A DNA stretch of 64,000 nucleotides from assembly GCA_963989385.1 (NCBI GenBank), contig OZ022501.1, positions 97,138,979 to 97,202,978 on the forward strand, read 5' to 3'. This DNA comes from Ctena decussata (Eukaryota; Mollusca; Bivalvia; Lucinida; Lucinidae). Position numbers and translations under genes: made by a program. Below, piece after piece: positions 54,571 through 64,000 of this stretch (within the stretch, counting starts at the first letter, position 1; every line of letters begins with the position of its first letter). Below the pieces are notes generated by a model. The model searched no databases and was not told the DNA's origin. It saw only the letters and a program-made list of their open reading frames with translations.

Positions 54571-55704
54571 TGGGGCACTGGGTTGTTCTCTAGGAGTGGC
54601 ATTGGCATCAGTGTTTCTGTTATTCCATACAGCTTAATGGACAAGTTGATTGTCTAAGGAAATGAATTTAGATTTTATTTCTGCAAGATGGTGAAAACTG
54701 AGATGCCACTATTATGACAATCTTTTAGAATAAGCTTTAGTCTGTCCTTGTGAATCTCAAAGTTAAATGAGATCTTAGCTTCGTTGAATATTTGAATGTT
54801 TATACCTTTGCATTACTGCTGCCAGAAGATAAATGGTATGAATATGATTTGATCCAAGTGTACTGCTGAATTAAAACTGTTCAACATCAAAAATCAGCAA
54901 GAACATTTGAATGAAAAGTTTGTGAAGTAGTAAGCCAACCCATTTGGAGCTGAAACATAATGAGGTAATGAATTGGTTGTGTGCTCATATAAGAAAGCAG
55001 TCGCATGATCGGACAGATAGAACTTCCTGATATGAGTTTAGTGCCCACTGGGTATATTGCATGTGTAAAGCTGAAGTAAATATTCTTTGATTAACTCATA
55101 TATGTGTTCAGCAACCTTTAAAATCAAAATTCTGTACCTACACAAGAAAAGATTGTTATACATTATGATCTGTTTTCCCTTGTTGGTCTCATGAACTGTG
55201 AAGTATATTTTGAATGTTGATTGACATTTAAGAAGTCATGGTGTTTAAAACACTTCAAAAAAATTCTATGCAAATGAATTTGTCATGTGCTCATAATCTG
55301 AGTGTCAATCTTGTATGTGTAAAAGTGAGAGGAATAATTTTTCATTATATGTGTTAAATGAGTTTAAAATCAAAACAGAAATATTTATGCAAGAAAAGAA
55401 ATTTATATGTTATAACCTGTTTTTCCTTGAGGGACATACAAGTTTTCATATATATTTTGAATGTTGTCATGTAAGTAGTTATAGTGTTTAAAACACTTTA
55501 AAACCTCTCTATGCAACATTTTTAAGTTTAATGGAGGGGCCCGCACTATTTTCATCTTAACTTATTTTTAATGGAGGTGCCCGCACTATTTTCATCTTAA
55601 CTTATTTTTGCTCAGTGGGGGTCAACTTTTAAATGGAAAACTTTGCTTCTCTTATAGAAGATTCGTTCCTTTCGGAGTAGTACCCTTTTTAAAAGGGTTT
55701 TATT
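54571..55704. other. Intergenic, unassigned
   Basis: Two diverged direct repeats of about 230 bp (around 55060-55290 and 55300-55520) share phrases such as AAAATCAAAATTCTGTACCT versus AAAATCAAAACAGAAATATT and GTGTTTAAAACACTT. A short direct duplication of AATGGAGGGGCCCGCAC-type sequence lies at 55530-55610. No gene was recognised. Confidence 0.45.
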
Positions 55705-55907
55705 CTGAGCTCCAGATAAGAGGTAGTATTTGATGATAATTAAGGATAATTTTTCTTATTACTCATCAAAACCATATGTTGTGACCCCTCATCTGAACCG
55801 TCTCGTCGAGACGGTTCAGATGAGGGGTCACAACATATGTTTTTATGCAGGATTAACAAAAATCATCCCTAATTATCACCAAATACGCCCCCTTATCTAG
55901 AGCTCTG
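55705..55907. mobile_element. Family-P palindromic MITE (copy 5, best preserved)
   Basis: CTGAGCTCCAGATAAG at the left and CTTATCTAGAGCTCTG at the right. The central palindrome ATATGTTGTGACCCCTCATC / GATGAGGGGTCACAACATAT is exact for more than 35 bp per arm. Confidence 0.8.
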
Positions 55908-57606
55908 TTTATTGCCAGGAAAGTTAAATGTCAAAAATTATTTTTCTTGACTAACCTTTCTGCAGTATATTGTTTGTTATCATTCTAATTGTTTCAAAGA
56001 GTTGATTCTGGTGAAAAGCCATAGGGTACCTAAGTCTTACTGAAAAACAACTAAAATAGCCAAAATTTTGGGATATATCTTTAGCTCAAGACATATCCTC
56101 AAATTCGGGCTAATTCACTTGCTTTGCAGTAATAATTAATGTCACTGTATAATTATGGTTGTGATTTCCAGTGGTGCTAATATTAATGATGTCTGCCAAG
56201 GCAGTGTGAGAAAAATTTATTGAGGTTTCTTGAATTATAAGGCAGCGGCTAATATGTCCACTGTGTATTTTTATATTTAATTAATGATTTTTAAGTGTGT
56301 GATGTTGTATTGTTTGGTTTGTAGACATACCATATTAATCCTATTAAATGCCCAAGTGGCATTGGATTTTACGAAAGGGGGGGGGGGGGTATTATTTAGA
56401 GTCTGAAAAAGTAGTAAATTAGCCCCTGTCAAAATACCTCTTATAAACAGTTTAAGGTGAATGGGTATACTGTCAGGGGAAGCAACTCTATTATTTTGTC
56501 TCCCTTCTCAGTAGGGATCAACTCTTGAAAGAATTTGCTCCTGCAGGAGCAACTTCTTTCTTTTACAAGTAGACCACATTTTGAAGGTCTTCATCATGCA
56601 AATGAGCAAACAGGAGTTTATGCAAGTTAATATAACTTTATTTTCAAAAAAGAGGCGGGGACATTTATTAGAGCAAGGGAATTTATTAGGATAAGTATGG
56701 TAAATAATTTTCAGATTGGTAGTTCATTTATGTATATTTTATTTATTACATGCCAGTAACCATGTCACCCCTTCATATTTGAAGTTGGAATGGCCTTTTT
56801 GAATTTGAACAAGTCTGTTTGTAGAAAATGAGTGTGAACAAACTAAATTAGTGTAGATCTGTAGACTGTTGGGTAGTTACAGTTACAGATATGAAACGAT
56901 TATTTTGATTACACTTTTCGGCAGTGGACTAACATGATGCCTAATAGAGTCTCAGGGCTTTATTTGCAAGATTTGTTTAAGCTGTTTTTGTATGCAGTTG
57001 TGTGTCTAACAGCTCTCAAAGTTCCCATGGATGAACATATATTTTGAGTGCTTGTATTTATTGCATTTTAAAACCAGGCAAAAGAAACTGTAACAAAACT
57101 AAATCTGTTTTAATGTAACTGAAAAAAAGGGGGTTGTACTTAAATTGCGGGAAGTTTTGTTGCAGAAGTGACTGAATGAATTTGGGTTTAATGTCACACC
57201 AACACTTAGCTCATACGGAGATGTGTATGTAGGTTTAAATTCATATATGAAAGACCTATGGTTTGGGCGGCATCAAACTTGTGAGCCCTGGATTGGTAAC
57301 CTAGTATGTAATCACTGGACCCTAGGTTATCCCACTGCATTCTGGGTAGTTTTTGTCATCTGCTGAAATTGTCGTCTGCATCAAAAATCAAGAATGTTTT
57401 GATAATATTGGTCTAACCAACTATTGTAGAAATGATGTCTAGGCATCAAACAGTTTGGATCTCAGATCAGGCCCCACATTTGTGGGGCCTGATCTGGATC
57501 CAAATTGTTTGCTCAGATGTCCCTAAAGGGGTATCCCGAATGGAATGGGTTATATGACTTCAACTGCCATTACTTTGCTGCTCTGGATAAGCATTATAAT
57601 TTCAGT
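55908..57606. other. Intergenic with minor repeats
   Basis: A G-run at 56378-56390, a family S repeat at about 56449-56620, a dispersed repeat at about 57173-57345 and a micro-palindrome at 57448-57513 (AGATCAGGCCCCACA / TGTGGGGCCTGATCT). No gene was recognised. Confidence 0.5.
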
Positions 57607-59450
57607 TTTTAGCTCGCCTGAGCACGAAGTGCTCAGGGTGAGCTTTTGGGATACCCTGATGTCCGTCGTACGTCCGGACGTCCATCCGGACGTCCGTCCG
57701 TCAACTTTTGCTTGTGTACACTCTAGCGGGCACAGTTTTGATCCAATCTTTCTGAAACTTTGTCAGAATGTTTATCTCCATAAAATCTAGGCCAAGTTCG
57801 AAATTGGGTCATGTCGGGTCAAAAACTAGGTCACTAGGTCAAATCTTAGAAAAACATTGTGTACACTCTAGAAGGCACAGTTTTCATCCAAAGTTCATGA
57901 AACTTTGTCAGAATGTTTATCCTCATAATATCTAGGACAAGTTCGAAACTGGGTCACGTCGGGTCAAAAACTAGGTCACTAGGTCAAATCTTAGAAAAAC
58001 CTTGTGTACACTCTAGAAGGCACAGTTTTCATCCAAAGTTCATGAAACTTTGTCAGAATGTTTATCTTTATAATATCTAGGACAAGTTCGAAACTGGGTC
58101 ACGTCGGGTCAAAAACTAGGTCACTAGGTCAAATCTTAGAAAAACCTTGTGTACGCTCTAGAAGGCACAGTTTTCATCCAAAGTTCATGAAACTTAGTCA
58201 AAATGTTTATCCTCATAATATCTAGGACAAGTTCGAAACTGGGTCACGTCGGGTCAAAAACTAGGTCACTAGGTCAAATCATAAAAAAACCTTGTGTACG
58301 CTCTAGAGGACACAGTTTTGATCCAATCTATATGAAACGTTGTCAGAATATATATCTCCATAACATCTAGGCCAAGTTTGAAACTGGGTCATGTTGGGTC
58401 AAAAACTAGGTCACTAGGTCAAATCTTTGAAAAACCTTGTTTACACTCTAGAAGGCACAGTTTTCATCCAAAGTTCATGAAACTTTGTAAGAATGTTTTT
58501 CTTTATAATATCTAGGACAAGTACGAAACTGGGTCATGTTGGGTCAAAAACTAGGTCACTAGGACAAATCATAGAAAAACATTGTGTACGCTCTAGAGGA
58601 CACAGTTTTGATCCAATTTTTATAAAACATTGTCAGAATGTTTATCTCCATAAACTCTAGGCCAAGTTCGAAATTGGGTCATGTCGGGTCAAAAACTAGG
58701 TCACTAGGTCAAATCTTCGAAAAACCTTGTGTACGCTCTAGAAGGCACAGTTTTGATCCAAAGTTCATGAAACTTTATCAGAATGTTTATCCTCATAATA
58801 TGAAGGACAAATTTGAAATTGGGTCATGTAGGGTCAAAAACTAGCTCACTTGGTCAAATCATAGAAAAACCGTGTGTACGCTCTAGAGGACACAGTTTTG
58901 ATCCAATCTTTATGAAACTTTGTCAGAATGTTTATCTCCATAAACTCTAGGCCAAGTTTGAAAGTAGGTCATGTCAGGTCAAAAACTAGGTCACTAGGGC
59001 AAATCTTAGAAAAAACCTCGTGTACGCACTAGAAGGAATAGTTTTGATCCAATCTTCATGAAACTATGTCAAAATGTTTATTGTCCATATATATATGCCC
59101 CTTATGAAACTGAGTCACGTCAGATCAGAAACTAGGTCTTTAGGTCAAATCTAAGAAAAACTTTGTGTACACCCTAGAGGGCACAGTTTTGATCCAATCT
59201 TCATGAAACTCTGTCAGACTGTTTACCTTAATGAAATCTAGGTAAAGTTTGAAACTGGTTTGTGTCGGATCAAAAACTAGGTCACTAGGTCAAATATAAG
59301 AACGACCTTGTTTACGCTCCAGAGGGCACAGTTTTGATCCAATCTCAATGAAACTTTGTCAGAATGTTTATTCTTACAATATCCGGTTTGAAACTGGGTC
59401 ATGTCGGGTCAAAAGCTAGGTCACTAGGTCAAATCTAAATTAAGTTATGT
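57607..59450 (+). mobile_element. Pearl-like element with twelve 145-bp core repeats
   Basis: The 5' hairpin AGCTCGCCTGAGCAC / GTGCTCAGGGTGAGCT (57611-57644) is followed by a CGTCCGGACGTCC microsatellite (57660-57702). Units are anchored on GGTCAAAAACTAGG at 57817, 57962, 58107, 58252, 58397, 58542, 58687, 58832, 58977 and then about 59122, 59266 and 59406. The spacing is exactly 145 bp for the first nine. The short frames across the array have no coding meaning. Confidence 0.75.
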
Positions 59451-59637
59451 TGCAAGAATCAGAACTAACATTGCAGTGATGCCAGCCACAAACTCCTTGG
59501 AATACATTAGTTTCACCACAGTGAGATAATGATGCTACCATTCTATCATCTGTGTTTGCCTAGTTAAGTCTAGTTCAAATCCATCAAAGGAACTCAACAT
59601 GAACGGGAACTTTTCGGAGAAGCGACTCTGCCATTTT

Positions 59638-59908
59638 CAGCTCACCTGAGCCTTACAGTATTGGTTTTAGCTGCCTCTTTCATCCATCCATAAACATTTT
59701 CAAACATCTCTGAAACCACTGGGCAGATCAAATTTCATATGGAGCCTGCACATGGGTCAAAGGATTGAAAGTTCTTCAAATGATCTTGGTCACATGACCA
59801 AGGTGGCCGCCATTCCCATGTATGGTAAAAACTCTTATAAATCTTCACCAGAGCCAGTGAACTGATTAATGCTCAGGTGAGCGATTCAGGGCCACCATGG
59901 CCCTCTTG
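59638..59908 (+). mobile_element. Short element with CTCACCTGAGC ends and terminal hairpin
   Basis: CAGCTCACCTGAGCCTTAC at the left; GCTCAGGTGAGCGATTCAG at the right, followed by the hairpin AGGGCCACCATGGCCCT (59888-59904) and CTTG. The end type suggests a Helentron-like 3' terminus, by analogy. Confidence 0.55.
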
Positions 59909-60220
59909 TATTATCGTTGTCATTCTGTTTTTCGGGTAGTGATGTCAGGGTACACAATGCTGAATGAATAAACGTTTTTAATGATTTTTCAAATACTTTG
60001 ATTTTTCAGTCATTTTGAGAAGTTTTTCAATGGAATCATACAGTGAAATGCAAGAAGAATGATCATACGTATTTGTTTCATTGCATTAACATTTGCTATT
60101 TCCCTGGAAAGGACTTGAGCACTCTGCTAAAGCTTCATGCACAAACAACTTCCTTCGGATCTGACAACTGTTAATGCATACATCAGAAACATATATGATC
60201 CCAATTTCAAACCATGGTTT

Positions 60221-60499
60221 GCCAGGCGGCGTAGCGCAATCGGTAGGGCACCTGACTCATAAGTCAGAGGTCCTGGGTTCGAAACCCGGTCTGGCCACAT
60301 ACTTTCGTTTCTCCTTCCGCTGATTCAAGAAGGGCAGTTGTCAGTTACTGGCTAAAGTATGTGCACTTAGTACTGGTTAACCGCTTAAGAGGTCTAAGCC
60401 TGCCCAGGAATAGTGTGGTTAGGTTAACTGACCGTCCCGACATGACCTTAGCTGTTTACCGTGGACGTTAAGCAAGAAATCAATCAATCAATCAATCAA
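60221..60499 (+). mobile_element. TCAA-tailed tRNA-derived SINE (intact)
   Basis: A box TAGCGCAATCGGTAGGG and B box GGTTCGAAACC in a tRNA-like head with a CAT-type anticodon loop, then body phrases CTTCCGCTGATTCAAGAAGG and GACCGTCCCGACATGACC, and a (TCAA)n tail. Flanking AAACCATGGTTT / AAACAATGGTTT is a probable target duplication. It is a SINE, not a tRNA gene: the body is repeated with the head elsewhere. Confidence 0.85.
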
Positions 60500-60509
60500 A
60501 CAATGGTTT

Positions 60510-61107
60510 TCATTGATAATAGCGGGAATATGATCCATAAGGCTATGGTACTTGTTGATAGTTGAATTTACCTGGATGAGTATGACAATTATTTTACAAC
60601 AATATTAATTTATCTTTCTAAGTATATCATTTAAAACAAACGAAAAAAAAAAACACGTTGGTTTAAACAATGTTATATTAACTATAAATTACATACATAT
60701 ATTGTAATACAATGTCATCAGTAACAGGATTTGAGAGTAAGCAAAATGCTAATACATAAAGTCTTTTCCTGAATTTCCTGTAAAAAAATGTTGTAGAGAA
60801 ATGCTGCAAATATTTTTTTTTTATGAATCAATATGTCTGTATTATATATAATGTCAATGGGAATTTCCAGCTTGTTAAAAATTTTGGCATATAAGCGTAT
60901 ATCAGAATGTTCAATTATGATAGTCCTTGCATTTTCTATGCATTTTGGTATATTCTTATATAATCATTCTGGTGGCAGGTAGATTAGAATTCACCCAAAT
61001 TATATGGACAGCATAAGTGAACTGTGTAGACGCAGATCAGTCTGATCCAGGTCTGCACTGTTTACCAGGAGCTTGATAAAACATGCCCTGGAATTTCAGA
61101 GTGATAG
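60510..61107. other. Intergenic, unassigned
   Basis: AT-rich. A micro-palindrome at about 61014-61066 (GCAGATCAGTCTGATCCAGG) is the only structure seen. Confidence 0.45.
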
Positions 61108-61294
61108 TTTAAGGTGCATGGGTACACCTTCATGTTTTTCCACCATTTTTTCAAAGGGAAACAACTCTCATATCTTCCTCTTTACTTACCTGGATGACAC
61201 AGTCCTTCCGAAATGGGGTTTTCTCTGAAATGAATGAATTTGCTGCTAGAAGAGGAAGTCCTGTCAGTTACCAGTTGACCTTCATTGAGGCAGA

Positions 61295-61563
61295 GCCGGG
61301 GCACGTAGCGCAATTGGTAGGGCACCTGACTCCTAAGTCAGAGATCCTGGGTTCGAAACCCAGTCTGGCCACTCGTTTCTCCTTCCGCTGATTCAAGAAG
61401 GGCAGTTGTCAGTTGCTGGCAAAAGTATGTGCACTTAGTACTGGTTAACCGCTTAGGAGGTCTAAGCCTGCCCAGGAACAGTGTTGTTAGGTTAACTGAC
61501 CGTCCCGATATGACCATAGCTGTTTACAGAGGACACATCAAATCAATCAATCAATCAATCAAT
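61295..61563 (+). mobile_element. TCAA-tailed tRNA-derived SINE with 11-bp target duplication
   Basis: A box TAGCGCAATTGGTAGGG, B box GGTTCGAAACC, the same body as 60221-60499, and a TCAA tail running into the family Q element. The duplication ATTGAGGCAGA lies beyond that element, so Q entered the SINE tail afterwards. Confidence 0.85.
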
Positions 61564-61947
61564 CATTCTAATGCAGTAACGAATATAACACGACGTCTGA
61601 TTGGATAACATCAAAAACTTGCAACAATATATTCTGCAATATACTGTCGCAAACCTGACGTCATTAAGCAACGTCGCTTCTCATTGGCTGACGTCTGCTT
61701 TAACGTTGCTGACAGCGCATAAAATGGGTGCAAACTAGTACATTATGAAAGGTGAAAATGTAGAAAAGTGCATTAGAATGGGGATAACTGTATTGAAAAT
61801 TGTCATTTGGGGAGGTAAATAATCGGTTTTGTGGTCGCAAATTCTGTTTTACGGCTCTGCTGGCGCATCGCCGTAAAACGAAAATTCCGACCATAAAACC
61901 GATGATTTACCTCCCCAAAGGACAATTTTCAAGACAGTTATCCCCTA
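61564..61947. mobile_element. Double fold-back element (family Q, copy 3)
   Basis: CATTCTAATGCAGTAAC opens; GTGCATTAGAATGGGGATAA is the shared middle (about 61767-61786); the end is AGTTATCCCCTA. The second fold-back closes around a TCTGCTGGCGCATCGCC centre. Confidence 0.7.
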
Positions 61948-62040
61948 ATTGAGGCAGAAGGTAAAAATGAAATGACAGAGGTGCTTCCCCTGAAAATGTA
62001 CCCATTCACCTTAAGTCTGTTATATAGAGGATCTTACATG

Positions 62041-62159
62041 AGTGCTCATGTATTATTGAATTTATTAAACAAGTTGGTAAAAAAGATAAGATGCGAGGCT
62101 CTGCCGAGCATCTTCTCATTTTCACCAACGAGTTTAATAAATTCAATAATACAGGAGCA
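62041..62159. repeat. 119-bp fold-back
   Basis: Arms GTGCTCATGTATTATTGAAT and ATTCAATAATACAGGAGCAC, with a secondary hairpin AGATGCGAGGCTCTGCCGAGCATCT at the centre. Confidence 0.65.
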
Positions 62160-62193
62160 CAAATGCAAGATTCTATTTATCATATGACATTAA

Positions 62194-62255
62194 CCCTATT
62201 GCACTCAGAACGGCTTAAGCTCTATGGAGTTTTGGCCGTTCTGAGTGCAATAGGG
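62194..62255. mobile_element. piggyBac-type mini-MITE (62-bp palindrome), copy 2
   Basis: CCCTATTGCACTCAGAACGG with its complement at the right end, TTAA at 62190-62193 and 62256-62259. The same length as 4225-4286, 58 kb away. Confidence 0.75.
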
Positions 62256-62673
62256 TTAAAATAGCATTTTATTTACAAATTTTGCACTAAACCGTCACGA
62301 TTTCGCCATTAGAAAACGCGACGTTTTTATGGATGTCAACGTATAATGTTATGACAGAAATTGCATATTTAATCCACTAGTGGATTGTTGTTTTTAATGC
62401 ATGGCTTTATTACACTCTCAGATGTGACGTCATATGATAAAGAAATGATAGAGGTTTCCATATATTTAGGCGCAATACACTAGTATGAACTGTAGTACAC
62501 CTAATTATTATTTGGTCATAAGGGCCTTCCCCCCTCCAAAACAAACCCACAATTTTGATCCATCTTATAACTTATACAAATGTAGATTCTTGGAATTGCT
62601 TGGAATTGAAAAAAAAATAATAATAAAATAAAAAAAAACCCATCTTACAGCAGAATTAATACTAGACTGATTT

Positions 62674-62863
62674 CAGAGCCCTAGATAACAGGGAGTTTTT
62701 GGTAATAATTAGGGATAATTTTTGTTAATTCTGGATAAAAGCATATGTTGTGACCCCTCATCTGAGACGGTTCAGATGAGGGGCCACAACATATGGTTTC
62801 AATGAGAAATAAAGAAAAGTATCCCTTAATTATCATCAAATACCCCTCTTATTTAGGGCTCTG
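62674..62863. mobile_element. Family-P palindromic MITE (copy 6)
   Basis: CAGAGCCCTAGATAAC at the left and TTATTTAGGGCTCTG at the right, with the palindromic centre around CATCTGAGACGGTTCAGATG. Confidence 0.75.
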
Positions 62864-62924
62864 TGATTTAGAAATTTGGGGTCATTTTGGAGGTGGGGGA
62901 ACCCTCTGACTTGTAGCTAAATAC

Positions 62925-64000
62925 AGTCAAACCTCGATAATTCGAACTGACAGGGACCGGACTATTTCATTTGAATTATCCGAAGTTCGAATTTTCGAGT
63001 TCGGCCTTTCCCGTTCATTTCCGTACATTTCCGGAATTCGTTATTACGGCGGTGTTCAGACGGTCCGATATTTTATTTCTCTATGCTTACTGACGTTCCT
63101 GGATTTACAATTAAACATGTTCAATGAAAACAAAATCAGAACGTAGAATAATTAACACAACCTACCGGAATTATCAAAACATCCACGATCATTTAATATC
63201 GCGAGATCACCCCTCGTGTTTGGCACATGTATATGAGTAATGTCCGAAAGCTGCAAAGCTGCCGAACATTTTCCCAGCTCTGCATATCATCTGTTTATGA
63301 CAATGCAGCGCCGGCCAAATATCAAAGCCAGACTGAACGGAAAGAATTACGGACAACACGAGCTGTGTGACGGAAACGGCTCCTCAGTGATTCGGAGTTA
63401 TGTATTGGGGAACAACGAATTCTCAAACCAGCCTGTCAGTCTGAGCAATGTGGCTGGAGACTCTGTTTAGTGCCGTGTGCAAACCATATGCTCCGTGCGC
63501 AAACCGGTTGATCACAGACTAACGGAACCAAAGTTCGGATGCGCATGCTAGTCCGAGCCTTTGCTGGTTACAAAAGTCATCACATTTAGCCTTTAAATTT
63601 ACAAACTTCAAACAAATAATCCCCGTCAATTATGCAATTAGACAGACACCTTTTGCTCAACAGAAATTAATGACCAATCGTTAGTGGTCGTGAAGCGATA
63701 ATTAGCCAACCTGTACAGCTGGCAGTGATGACCTGAGGGTGTAAATATTTATCTCATCGATGATAAAAGGTGTTATAATCCGGGATAAAATTGGAGCATG
63801 AATTTTGATTTCGAATAATAGAGGGATAATTATAATGAATTTACTCCATCGGGACCGAATTTTTCTTTCGAAAAATCCGATTTTTCGAATAATCGAAATT
63901 CGAATTTGCGGAGGTGTTTTTGCATAGAATTAATAGGCTTACGATCGGGACCGTGTTTCAACTTTGAAAAATCCGGTAGATTCGAAAAATCGGCGTTCGA
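62925..64000. mobile_element. pogo/Tigger-like element, left end; right end beyond window
   Basis: Starts CAGTCAAACCTCGATAATTC after TA, the standard pogo/Tigger terminus. The phrases TCGAATTATCCGAAGTTCGAA and, at 63830-64000, CGAAAAATCCGATTTTTCG and GGGACCG recur. The interior 63000-63800 has no transposase frame I can identify; one 76-codon frame (63240-63470) lacks a motif. Confidence 0.55.

Larger units (their letters stand above)
61108..62014. mobile_element. Family S repeat holding a SINE that holds a family Q element
   Basis: The left part (61108-61294) and right part (61948-62014, ending CCCATTCACCTTAAG) belong to one family S copy. The insert is bounded by ATTGAGGCAGA at 61284-61294 and 61948-61958. 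Confidence 0.7.

Noticed and set aside
57817..59450. CRISPR-like regular repeats
   Set aside because: The 145-bp units are contiguous tandem copies with no unique spacers, in a eukaryotic genome next to pearl-type ends.
60221..60292. Functional tRNA genes at 60221 and 61295
   Set aside because: The tRNA-like heads are followed by the same body and TCAA tail in both copies and have target duplications, so they are SINE heads.

Overview
The window looks like nuclear DNA of a bivalve mollusc. It is AT-rich, its two host genes have GT-AG introns, and it is full of repeat types I associate with bivalve genomes: pearl-like tandem-core elements, tRNA-derived SINEs with TCAA tails, and fold-back MITEs. 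The taxonomic call is inference; nothing here fixes a species. Host coding sequence is only about 1.6 kb of the 64 kb. The rest is intron or intergenic sequence packed with mobile elements, many nested in one another.

Host genes. (1) On the minus strand, four 5' coding exons of DMAP1 (DNMT1-associated protein 1, a subunit of NuA4/TIP60 and SRCAP-type chromatin complexes) lie between 14521 and 3267. The gene continues beyond base 1. (2) On the plus strand, ten 3' exons between 42104 and 53142 encode the EF-hand-like, ZZ zinc-finger and coiled-coil C-terminal part of a dystrophin-superfamily protein, most like dystrotelin. Its 5' exons were not found. The two genes point away from each other.

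Layout. 1-3266: DMAP1 intron with two pearl-like elements, one nested in a palindromic MITE, and a double fold-back element. 3267-14521: DMAP1 exons and introns with hAT-, mariner-, piggyBac- and pogo-like non-autonomous elements. 16322-19910: a degraded minus-strand LINE containing a plus-strand LINE with target duplication and a transposase-like insert. 20160-21370: microsatellites. 22160-25254 and 35334-38603: Penelope-like retroelement sequence, its ORF split by a 10.07-kb Ty3/Gypsy LTR retrotransposon (25260-35328) with 2.2-kb LTRs and a perfect 5-bp target duplication. 38604-42103: another pearl-like element. 42104-53142: dystrotelin-like exons with an intron holding a roughly 3.2-kb inverted-repeat element. 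53215-64000: intergenic sequence with a 12-unit 145-bp array, SINEs, fold-back MITEs and the left end of a pogo-like element.

Most notable: the LTR retrotransposon carries integrase upstream of reverse transcriptase although every domain is Ty3/Gypsy-like. That is the unusual Gmr1-type order. It also has six perfect TGACGTCA (CRE) octamers per 5' LTR and a canonical -1 slippery heptamer early in gag. All identifications come from reading the sequence and its translations; no database search was run.
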